DNA from: Acidobacteriota bacterium
GTDB taxonomy: Bacteria; Acidobacteriota; Blastocatellia; Pyrinomonadales; Pyrinomonadaceae
DNA: 64,000 nt
Direction: 5' to 3'
Assembly (NCBI GenBank): GCA_019639115.1
Contig: JAHBSM010000010.1
Span: forward strand, 95,151-159,150
Every line of letters starts with the position of its first letter. The stretch's first letter is position 1. A program made the translations under genes and the position numbers. Shown here piece by piece: positions 44,105 through 51,348 of the stretch. Below the pieces are notes generated by a model. The model saw only the letters and a list, made by a program, of their open reading frames with translations. It made no database searches and was not told the origin of the DNA.

Positions 44105-45697
44105 ATGAAGCGAAGGGACTTTTTGGGTGTTTCGGCGGCTGCCGCCGCGGGTGTGCTGTTGTCGGGCCGTGAAGCGCAGGCGGCATCGTTCGTGCATGCG
44201 GCTCCGCCGGATCTGACGACAATGGACGTACGCGAACTAGCGGAAGCAATGGCGAGCGGGCGCACGACGTCGCGTGCGGTCACGCGGGCCTTTCTCAAAC
44301 GCATTGCCGAGATCGATCCGAAGATCAACTCGATGATCGAGATCAATCCGGATGCTCCCGCGATAGCCGATGCTCTCGATCGCGAACGCAAGGCAGGCAA
44401 GGTTCGCGGCCCGCTCCACGGCATACCGGTGGTCATCAAGGACAACATCGATACGGCCGACCGAATGAGAACGACCGCCGGGAGCCTGGCGTTGATGGAC
44501 GCTCCTACGCCTAAAGAAGATGCGTTCATTGTAAAAAGGCTGAGGGAGGCGGGCGCCGTCCTGCTCGGCAAGACAAATCTGAGCGAATGGGCGAACTTTC
44601 GTGACAACGATTCGATAAGCGGCTGGTCGGGACGCGGCGGGCAAACTCGAAATCCGTACATACTCGACAGGAACCCGTGCGGCTCATCTTCGGGAACCGG
44701 GGCCGCGGTCGCCGCGGACCTTGCGACACTCGGGATCGGGACAGAGACGGACGGTTCGATCGTTTGTCCTTCGTCAATTTGCGGACTTGTCGGACTCAAA
44801 CCGACCGTCGGACTTGTTTCGCGTCACGGAATAATCCCGATCGCGGCGTCGCAGGACACTGCGGGCCCGATGACCCGCACGGTAGCGGATGCAGCGGCGT
44901 TGTTGACCGCGATCCGAGGTTTCGATGCGGCTGACGGATCGATGCGGCAGGGTGATCCGGCCATGACGGCGGACTATATGAGCGTGTTGCGAATCGACGG
45001 GTTAAAGGGCGCGCGTATAGGCGTCGCACGCGATTACTGGGGCCGAAGGTCAGACGTGGACAAAGTTCTGGACGAGGCTCTCGAAGCCATGAAGCGAAGC
45101 GGTGCAGAGCTTGTGGACGTGAGTTTCCCGAATCTGAGAAAATTCGGCGAGGCCGAGTTCGAGGTACTGCAATACGAATTCAAAGCCGGGCTCGAACAGT
45201 ATCTTCAGGGCCGCGGTGCTAAATTCAAGACCATCGACGACCTTATCCGGTTCAACGACGAGAACAAGGACAGGGAACTGAAGTATTTCGGGCAGACGAT
45301 ATTTGAGTCGTCGGCAAAGAAAGGCCCACTGACCGACAGCAAGTATGTAGAGTCGCTCGCGACCTGCAGGAAGTATGCGAGGGACGAGGGGATCGATGCT
45401 GCGGTAAAGGCGAACAGGCTCGACGCGATCGTCGCTCCGTCGAACGCTCCTACGTGGATGATCGACACTGTCAACGGCGATTGCGGAAGCGGTTATGTAG
45501 GCAGCTCATCGATGCCGGCCGTCGCGGGATATCCAAATATCACGGTTCCCGCAGGATACGTCAAGGAATTGCCGGTCGGAGTATCTTTCTTCGGAACGGC
45601 TTGGAGCGAACCGGTTCTGCTGAGACTCGCGTACGCGTTCGAGCAGGCAACAAAGGCACGCCGAAGGCCCAGGTTCCTGACGACATATGCGGCTTAA
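44105..45697 (+). CDS. Tat-exported amidase
   Basis: The 530-residue protein has a Tat signal (MKRRDFLGVSAAAAAGVLLS) and an amidase-signature domain. The Ser-cisSer-Lys triad is visible as Lys112 (VVIKDNID), Ser194 (PCGSSSGTGAA) and Ser218 (TETDGSIVCPSS). Such enzymes hydrolyse C-N amide bonds outside the cytoplasm; the substrate cannot be inferred. The twin-arginine leader means it folds in the cytoplasm before export. Its stop codon overlaps that of coaX on the other strand through a shared TTAA. Confidence 0.92.
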   Translation: MKRRDFLGVSAAAAAGVLLSGREAQAASFVHAAPPDLTTMDVRELAEAMASGRTTSRAVTRAFLKRIAEIDPKINSMIEINPDAPAIADALDRERKAGKVRGPLHGIPVVIKDNIDTADRMRTTAGSLALMDAPTPKEDAFIVKRLREAGAVLLGKTNLSEWANFRDNDSISGWSGRGGQTRNPYILDRNPCGSSSGTGAAVAADLATLGIGTETDGSIVCPSSICGLVGLKPTVGLVSRHGIIPIAASQDTAGPMTRTVADAAALLTAIRGFDAADGSMRQGDPAMTADYMSVLRIDGLKGARIGVARDYWGRRSDVDKVLDEALEAMKRSGAELVDVSFPNLRKFGEAEFEVLQYEFKAGLEQYLQGRGAKFKTIDDLIRFNDENKDRELKYFGQTIFESSAKKGPLTDSKYVESLATCRKYARDEGIDAAVKANRLDAIVAPSNAPTWMIDTVNGDCGSGYVGSSSMPAVAGYPNITVPAGYVKELPVGVSFFGTAWSEPVLLRLAYAFEQATKARRRPRFLTTYAA

Positions 45698-46479
45698 CTA
45701 CCGATCGGCTGCTTATCCGGAGCTTGTCGTGCGGCGAAATTCCTATCGTACAGGGCTTTGAGGCCATCGAGCATCAGGTCCTGGTCAACGATATCTATCT
45801 GCGAAGTGTTTTCTGCGATCAACGGAGCGAATCCGCCTGTCGCGATCACTTTGCCGTCGAATCCGAGCTCGTGTTTGACGCCGGCCAGCAGTCCCTCGAC
45901 AAGGCCAAAATAGCCGTACACAATACCTGAGCGGAGGGAGCCGACGGTCGTATTCTGGAGCCGCGTCGCGGGCAGCTCGATAGATACCTCAGGGAGCCGA
46001 GATGTGGTGAGCTTGAGAGCAGCAGCAAGCGTATTCATGCCCGGAGCGATCAGGCCGCCGGTCAGCACACGCCCGGCATCGACGTGATCCAACGTCATCG
46101 CAGTCCCAAAGCTGCAAACAATGATCGGGACGCCGTAGCGTTCGACGGCAGAAAAGGTATTGATCAGACGATCGGAGCCGGCATCCTCAAGGGGACAATA
46201 CTCGATCGTAAATCCAAAATCGAGGTCGTTGGTGACGACTAGCGGCTCGGTGCCGCCGATATCGGCGAGAGCCTCGATCACTGCAGAGTTGAGTTCAGGG
46301 ACGACCGAGCTGACGATCGACGTGGTGAAATCTGAACCGACCGCCGACGAGACCGACGAGCCGAAACGGGCCGCATCGGCCGTCTTGTCGGTCGCGAATG
46401 CCGCGGACGCCAGCCTTAGATCGTTGTCGTAGATACCGACCTTGGTTAGCGTATTGCCGATATCAACGACGAGAAGCAT
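45694..46479 (-). CDS. coaX: Type III pantothenate kinase
   Basis: The 261-residue kinase catalyses the first step of coenzyme A synthesis. CoaX motifs are the phosphate-binding VVDIGNTLTKVGIYD, the ribose/adenine strand CSFGTAMTLDHVDAG followed by LTGGLIAPGMNTLAAAL, and VIATGGFAPLIAENT. It is 3'-overlapped by the amidase gene (4 bp) and heads toward it from an acidic-protein gene 33 bp upstream. Confidence 0.94.
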   Translation of the reverse strand: MLLVVDIGNTLTKVGIYDNDLRLASAAFATDKTADAARFGSSVSSAVGSDFTTSIVSSVVPELNSAVIEALADIGGTEPLVVTNDLDFGFTIEYCPLEDAGSDRLINTFSAVERYGVPIIVCSFGTAMTLDHVDAGRVLTGGLIAPGMNTLAAALKLTTSRLPEVSIELPATRLQNTTVGSLRSGIVYGYFGLVEGLLAGVKHELGFDGKVIATGGFAPLIAENTSQIDIVDQDLMLDGLKALYDRNFAARQAPDKQPIGS

Positions 46480-46512
46480 TGTCGCGGAGAAAAGTGATTG
46501 GTCCGGGGCGGG

Positions 46513-46884
46513 CTAGCCTCTGAGCGGCAAACCGTCATAGACGATCGTCCAGCCGTTCTTTCTACTGGTGCCTAGACTCCGAGTGAACCATTCTTCGGCG
46601 GCCGTTGGATCGTCATAGACCTGCACCGAAGGCTGCGATTCCCGAGGATCGACCCTGCAGATCGCGGCTCCGGCGCTTGCTTTCTTGATGCAGAGCAGAG
46701 CGACCATGCCGTTCTTTTGCAGTACGGCGGTGCGCAGGTCAACTTCGGACAGCTCGATCTCGGCATCGAGGCCGTCGAACATTTCTTCGTCTAGGTCTTC
46801 ATCAAGATCGTCGAACATCCCGTCGGCATCGTCGCCGTCGAAAAGATCGTCGATGTCTTGTCCGTCAAGCTCAAAGTCAGCCAT
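46513..46884 (-). CDS. Small protein with acidic N-terminus
   Basis: This 123-residue protein begins with about 45 residues dominated by Asp and Glu (DGDDADGMFDDLDEDLDEEM) and then a folded part: RTAVLQKNGMVALLCIKKAS, PSVQVYDDPTAAEEWFTRSL, GWTIVYDGLPLRG. No family is known to me. The acidic arm could mimic nucleic acid or bind a basic protein, which is speculation. It sits 3 bp after the VanW gene stop and before coaX, so it is probably co-transcribed with birA. Confidence 0.75.
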   Translation of the reverse strand: MADFELDGQDIDDLFDGDDADGMFDDLDEDLDEEMFDGLDAEIELSEVDLRTAVLQKNGMVALLCIKKASAGAAICRVDPRESQPSVQVYDDPTAAEEWFTRSLGTSRKNGWTIVYDGLPLRG

Positions 46885-46887
46885 AAA

Positions 46888-47703
46888 TTACAAGTTACAC
46901 GCTGCGGCGGCAAAGTTCAATTGATATTTGACCTCGGCGTGGTTCCTGACGATGAGTTCGTCAGCGAGGGTATCGCCCGTGCGCCGATCTGTCACACGGC
47001 GCCAGATCTCGTTCTCGCGATAGTTCCGGCCGTCCTTTTCGATGAAGCGATGGCCGCGCTCATAGATGTGGTAGCTACACCCGGGCTCGTGTGATGAATA
47101 AACAGAACCTTTAAGATGCTGATCGGTCAGAGACACCCTGATCTGGAACGCGGCCTCGGTCGGGTTGAAGAACCGCAGATCGATATAATTGTAGAAAACG
47201 CCGGCTCCCGAGCCGAACGGCAGCACGCGGTGCTCGTCAGGGAACGGATCAAAGCTGTGATGATGGCGTTCGGCTACCTCGAGGGGCGTATGCAGCGACA
47301 TCCAATACAGAAGATTTGCCAACTGGCAAAGCCCCCCGCCGACGCCGCGAACTACCTCGCCTTGCGAGAGCTGCATTCCCTCGACATATCCTTTCTCGGC
47401 GGTGGCCTCACCGATCATCTTCCAAAACGAGAAGGTCTCGCCCGGCCGGATCACGACGCCGTCAATATTGGGACACGCGATGCCGAGGTTGACGACCTTA
47501 TTTTCCTGCAATACCGGGTCGGAGTCGCCAAGCCTGCGTCGCAGCAGCGACTGATGCCGCGTACAGCGGAACGGCAGGTCGCCGGCGTCGATCCGTGTGG
47601 CGAATCTGACACCGCGAACCGCATCAGCGAATCGCCTGCCGATTCGCTTCTGCTTGATCCTGGCCTTGTATATGATCGGATGGATCTCCGAAAGCCTTTT
47701 CAT
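46888..47703 (-). CDS. VanW family protein
   Basis: The 271-residue protein carries the VanW signature: FSFWKMIGEATAEKGYVEGM, VVRGVGGGLCQLANLLYWMS and the His/Asp pair in RHHHSFDPFPDEHRVLPFGSG. VanW accompanies some vancomycin-resistance loci, but its biochemical role is unproven, and chromosomal copies like this one are common. It is basic at the N-terminus and has no signal peptide. It overlaps birA by 4 bp. Confidence 0.88.
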   Translation of the reverse strand: MKRLSEIHPIIYKARIKQKRIGRRFADAVRGVRFATRIDAGDLPFRCTRHQSLLRRRLGDSDPVLQENKVVNLGIACPNIDGVVIRPGETFSFWKMIGEATAEKGYVEGMQLSQGEVVRGVGGGLCQLANLLYWMSLHTPLEVAERHHHSFDPFPDEHRVLPFGSGAGVFYNYIDLRFFNPTEAAFQIRVSLTDQHLKGSVYSSHEPGCSYHIYERGHRFIEKDGRNYRENEIWRRVTDRRTGDTLADELIVRNHAEVKYQLNFAAAACNL

Positions 47704-48446
47704 TGCTCCGACGCTCGGAGACGTTCGACCGTGCCGGCTTGAATGATCGCAACGTCGCCGCTGGCAGATTTTACGCGTAGAGCACCGTTCGGTTCAAGCC
47801 CATCGGTGATACCGATCACGAGGCCTTCTGGAGTTGCGACGCGGACGCTGCGGCCCGAATAGTACGACGAGCGTGTCCGCCATTCGTGAAGTATCGCCGC
47901 GGCACCGTCATCCGAGGTCAATATCCCGTAGAAATACGTCAGATAACGCGTCAGAACCTCGCATACGTCGTCGGCTGTCGGTGCCTTGCCGGTCTCGCCC
48001 TCGATCGACGTTGCTGTCTCTGACAGATCGACTGGGACGGCCGTCCGCTTGATGTTTATTCCGATGCCGACGATGACGGCTAGCCCGTCGGGCGTCTCCG
48101 TCGTTTCGGCGAGTATTCCGCTGATCTTGCGGTCATTGATGAGCACGTCGTTGACCCATTTGACGTCGGGCCGCAGGCCGTATTCGCTTAGAGCGTCGTG
48201 TACGGCGACGCCGGACATCAGCGTTATCAGCGGCAGCGTCGCGGGATCGACCTTTGGCCTCAAAACGATGCTGAAGTAAAGACCGGCGTCGGGTTCGCTG
48301 ACCCATTTACGCCCGTGGCGGCCGCGGCCGGCGGTCTGGCGTCTGGCGATTACGACAAGGCCCTCGCCGGCTCCGCGACGCGCGTGTTCCATTGCGGCGG
48401 CGTTTGTCGAATCGATGATCGCGTGGCGCAGGATCGTTAGGTTCAT
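47700..48446 (-). CDS. birA: Biotin-[acetyl-CoA carboxylase] ligase
   Basis: The 248-residue enzyme attaches biotin to the carboxylase carrier protein. The biotin/ATP-site motif GRGRHGRKWVSEPDAGLYFS, the VKWVNDVLINDRKISGIL strand and the C-terminal SH3-like domain (GRSVRVATPEGLVIGITDGL) are clear. The N-terminal helix-turn-helix of E. coli BirA is absent, so it cannot act as a repressor of biotin genes. It is co-transcribed with VanW, the acidic protein and coaX. Confidence 0.93.
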   Translation of the reverse strand: MNLTILRHAIIDSTNAAAMEHARRGAGEGLVVIARRQTAGRGRHGRKWVSEPDAGLYFSIVLRPKVDPATLPLITLMSGVAVHDALSEYGLRPDVKWVNDVLINDRKISGILAETTETPDGLAVIVGIGINIKRTAVPVDLSETATSIEGETGKAPTADDVCEVLTRYLTYFYGILTSDDGAAAILHEWRTRSSYYSGRSVRVATPEGLVIGITDGLEPNGALRVKSASGDVAIIQAGTVERLRASEQ

Positions 48447-48467
48447 TTGCTTGCGGGCATCAGATGC

Positions 48468-49436
48468 CTAGTTGGGCAGCCATACGGAATCCAGGAACAG
48501 GTCTTCCTCGTCCAGGAATTCCGGACCAAGCTTGAATCCGCTCTCTGACGCAAGGTCGGCGATCATCGCGCGAGTGTATTTCTGTGAGATCTCCATGAAA
48601 ACGGCTTCCCACGCGTCAAATTCGAACTTCCGCCCGAGCGCTGCGATCTCGACCGTCTGACGTTCGCGGCTGATCAGGAACGAACGCGCGGCACACTCTA
48701 TAGGACGATATTGAGCGTAATGCGAGAATTTCGCGAGGTCAAAATCGCCGCCCAGTTCACGGTTGATCCTGCGGAGCAGATTGAGGTTGAACCGGGCCGT
48801 GACGCCAGCGGAGTCGTCGTATGCGGCCACGATCTTTCGCGGATCCTTTTGCAGATCGAATCCGATCAGAAGCATATCAGACGGCTCCATCGCGGCCCTC
48901 AATTCGCGAAAGAAGGCAAGAGCCTGTGACGATCCGAAGTTGCCAATATTCGAGCCGAGGAAGAGTATCACCTTGCGACGGCCGGATCCGGACCGAAGCC
49001 CTTCGAGCACGCGGAAATAGTCGCCCGTGTGAGGCTTGATGTCCAGAGTAGGAAAGCGAGCCGCGAATCGGGTCGCGAGTTCGTCGTTGGCCCCCTGCGA
49101 GATATCGATCGGAGAATACGTGATCCCGATACCGAGCCGCAGCAGCCGATCTATCAGAACGGCCGTCTTTGAGCCGTCGCCCGCACCGAGTTCGACTATG
49201 TCGATGCTGTCGTGTCCGTCGGCGATCACGTCGCAAATGGAGTCGCCCTGCATCTCGAACACTCGCATTTCGGCACGCGTTAGATAGTATTCGGGGAGGT
49301 CCATTATCGCCTGAAATAGCCGCGAGCCTTCGTCGTCATAGAAGTATCTGGACGAGAGATATTTTGGGCTCGCCGACAGCCCTTTGAGCACATCCTCGGC
49401 AAATTGGGACATCTCAGCCGTAGTAGAAGTTTGCAT
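48468..49436 (-). CDS. egtD: L-histidine N-alpha-methyltransferase
   Basis: The 322-residue enzyme trimethylates histidine to hercynine, the first step of ergothioneine synthesis. EgtD features are SSRYFYDDEGSRLFQAIMDL, PEYYLTRAEMRVF, the SAM-binding DIVELGAGDGSKTAVLIDRL and the terminal EDLFLDSVWL. The ATG at 49436 gives the family length; a GTG at 49457 is also in frame. The egtB gene lies 63 bp upstream in the same direction, so the pair forms an operon. Confidence 0.94.
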   Translation of the reverse strand: MQTSTTAEMSQFAEDVLKGLSASPKYLSSRYFYDDEGSRLFQAIMDLPEYYLTRAEMRVFEMQGDSICDVIADGHDSIDIVELGAGDGSKTAVLIDRLLRLGIGITYSPIDISQGANDELATRFAARFPTLDIKPHTGDYFRVLEGLRSGSGRRKVILFLGSNIGNFGSSQALAFFRELRAAMEPSDMLLIGFDLQKDPRKIVAAYDDSAGVTARFNLNLLRRINRELGGDFDLAKFSHYAQYRPIECAARSFLISRERQTVEIAALGRKFEFDAWEAVFMEISQKYTRAMIADLASESGFKLGPEFLDEEDLFLDSVWLPN

Positions 49437-49499
49437 AAGAAACCAGGTACGCCGCACGCAGCCCGTAAATCGTGAAACGGATCTCCGGAAGTAGATCGT

Positions 49500-50693
49500 T
49501 CACCGAGCCAGCCTTATTCCAGTAAATTGCCAACGAAGATGGGGGTGAAAGAAATTGCGATAGGTCGGCCTGCTGTGTCCGGCAGGCGTCGCGAGCGAAG
49601 CGCCGCGCAGAACCATCTGATTGATCATGAATTTGCCGTTGTATTCCCCGACCGCACCGGCAGGTTTTCTGAATCCCGGATACGGGAGATAGGCCGAGTT
49701 CGTCCACTCCCATCGCTGTCCCCAATCGAGCGACGAGCTTGCAGCTTCCCATTCGAATTCGGTAGGGAGCCGCAAGCCGCTCCATTCGGCATAAGCTGAA
49801 GCTTCATAGTAAGAAACATGGGTAACGGGCGCGTCCGGCTCGAGGCGGTCCATGCCTCCGAGCGTGAAGTGTGACCACTCGCCGTCTTCGTTTGACCAAT
49901 ACAACGGAGCCGAAATATCCTGCGAACGGATCCAGTCCCAACCATCCGAATGCCAAAGCGAATGCGTGCGATACCCGCCGTCCGATATGAATTCAAGGAA
50001 CTCGGAATTCGTCACGCATCTTCCCGATATCTCAAAAGGTTCGAGAAAGACGGTGTGACGGGCCAATTCGTTGTCGAAGCAGAATCCTTCGCCCCGGTGG
50101 CCGATCTCAAAATTGCCTCCGCCGATCGCGATGCGATCGACCGATCCGCGAGCCGATTCATTCTCCGGATGGAAGCCCGATCGATAGGCGGGCTTGAACG
50201 GCTCTGAGGCGAATGAGAATTTTAGGTCCGAGAGGAAAAGTTCCTGATGCTGCTGTTCGTGATTGATGCCCAGCGTCGTAAGCTCGGCCAGATCGTCGTG
50301 ATCGGTCCCGTCGCCAAGCGTCCCCAGAAGCCCGGACATCGCTTCATCGACGTGCCTCCTATACGCAAAGATCTCTTCGACCGTCGGACGGCTCAGGCTC
50401 CGGCGGTCGCGTGCGGACCGATCGCCGACGGTGTTGTAATAGCTGTTGAATAGATAGGCGAATCGATCGTCAAAGACCGAATACGCAGGCACGAACCGGC
50501 GGAGTATGAATTCCTCAAAGAACCAGGTGGTGTGGGCGATGTTCCATTTTGGAGGTGAAACGTCAACGACCGGCTGCGGTATGTAGTCTTCGGTCTCGAG
50601 CGGCTCGCAGAGAGCCATCGTCGCCGATCTGACAGCAAGGAATCGCTCCTTGAGCGTCGCGTGAGAAGCGCCTTGAATAACTGCAGCGGTCAT
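49500..50693 (-). CDS. egtB: Ergothioneine sulfoxide synthase
   Basis: The 397-residue non-haem iron enzyme joins hercynine to a thiol via O2. It has an N-terminal DinB-like domain with iron ligands His54 (NIAHTTWFFEEF), His145 and His149 (NHEQQHQELF), and a C-terminal formylglycine-type lectin fold (ISGRCVTNSEFLEFISDGGY, RLPTEFEWEAASS). A double tyrosine at 85-86 (FNSYYNTVG) recalls, from memory, the active-site pair of the Chloracidobacterium EgtB that uses cysteine rather than gamma-glutamylcysteine. No egtA or egtC lies nearby, consistent with that shorter route. Confidence 0.93.
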   Translation of the reverse strand: MTAAVIQGASHATLKERFLAVRSATMALCEPLETEDYIPQPVVDVSPPKWNIAHTTWFFEEFILRRFVPAYSVFDDRFAYLFNSYYNTVGDRSARDRRSLSRPTVEEIFAYRRHVDEAMSGLLGTLGDGTDHDDLAELTTLGINHEQQHQELFLSDLKFSFASEPFKPAYRSGFHPENESARGSVDRIAIGGGNFEIGHRGEGFCFDNELARHTVFLEPFEISGRCVTNSEFLEFISDGGYRTHSLWHSDGWDWIRSQDISAPLYWSNEDGEWSHFTLGGMDRLEPDAPVTHVSYYEASAYAEWSGLRLPTEFEWEAASSSLDWGQRWEWTNSAYLPYPGFRKPAGAVGEYNGKFMINQMVLRGASLATPAGHSRPTYRNFFHPHLRWQFTGIRLAR

Positions 50694-50762
50694 AACAGAT
50701 CTTCCCGGTCCTCAATTCCTCCGGGTGTCGGCAATATTTCGCTTATAGAAGACAACGAAGAT

Positions 50763-50975
50763 TCACACCGAAGCGGGGAAACTAAGCCGCCTGAGGGTTT
50801 CCCATTCTATGACCTGCCTGGCGCGTCGATTCTCTTTTGCGTTTGCAAGCGATGCTATCAGATCCTCGTCAGTGCCGGCGGGCCTGCGCCGAATGACGCG
50901 TTCGCGGTCAGGAGGAAATGTATCGTGGATGTGTTCGCGGGAGCGAGCGATATTATTGTTGGTGCGATTGACCAT
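50763..50975 (-). CDS. Small conserved-looking ORF with strong ribosome site
   Basis: A 70-residue frame begins at the ATG at 50975, 6 nt after a perfect AAGGAGG. The product is hydrophilic and basic with no membrane segment (MVNRTNNNIARSREHIHDTF, then RRPAGTDEDLIASLANAKEN and a C-terminal QVIEWETLRRLSFPASV). It lies 69 bp upstream of egtB in the same direction and may be the first gene of the ergothioneine operon. I do not recognise a family. Confidence 0.6.
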   Translation of the reverse strand: MVNRTNNNIARSREHIHDTFPPDRERVIRRRPAGTDEDLIASLANAKENRRARQVIEWETLRRLSFPASV

Positions 50976-51135
50976 CTTGAGCCTCCTTGTTCTTTCGAGG
51001 CAGACGGTCAAACCGAGGAACTATGTGCTCATGTGGCGACCGGCTGCTTTAATTCGGATGTTCTCATCAAAGGTTCGATGTAGCGTATCTCCTATACTTG
51101 AGCCTGAAGATAACCGCAGTCTAACACAATTCTTC

Positions 51136-51163
51136 TTGCTTCAAAAGAAAAATTGGATATACT
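51136..51163 (+). promoter_or_regulatory. Candidate leuS promoter
   Basis: TTGCTT (51136-51141) and TATACT (51158-51163) are separated by 16 bp. The predicted start near 51170 gives a leader of roughly 180 nt before leuS that includes the palindrome at 51303. A long leader is common for aminoacyl-tRNA synthetase genes. Confidence 0.5.
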
Positions 51164-51302
51164 CCGATTAACTACTTGTATGACTCATCTCAAGCTCTCA
51201 AGACCACTGCTCTCGCTTACCTAGCCGCCTGCTGTGCACTCTTACGCGGCGGTGCGGCGACGACCGACCAACAGACCAAAACGACATAAGACATTGGCAG
51301 AT

Positions 51303-51322
51303 GGATAGACCGCGGTCTATCC
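51303..51322. repeat. Perfect 20-bp palindrome before leuS
   Basis: GGATAGACCGCGGTCTATCC is identical to its reverse complement and lies 26 bp before the leuS start codon. As DNA it could be an operator; as RNA it would fold into a tight hairpin close to the ribosome-binding region. Confidence 0.6.
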
Positions 51323-51348
51323 GCTAGAATTGTGAATTCATTCCGAAC

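Larger units (their letters stand above)
50976..51348. other. Intergenic region between the egt genes and leuS
   Basis: No gene is supported in these 373 bp. They hold the divergent promoters of the egt operon (minus) and leuS (plus), a well-spaced plus-strand promoter candidate at 51136-51163 and a perfect 20-bp palindrome at 51303-51322, both listed separately. Confidence 0.5.

Noticed and set aside
50809..51171. 120-codon plus-strand frame upstream of leuS
   Set aside because: It has no ribosome site, overlaps the well-supported small minus-strand gene, and ends in a region with promoter-like hexamers.
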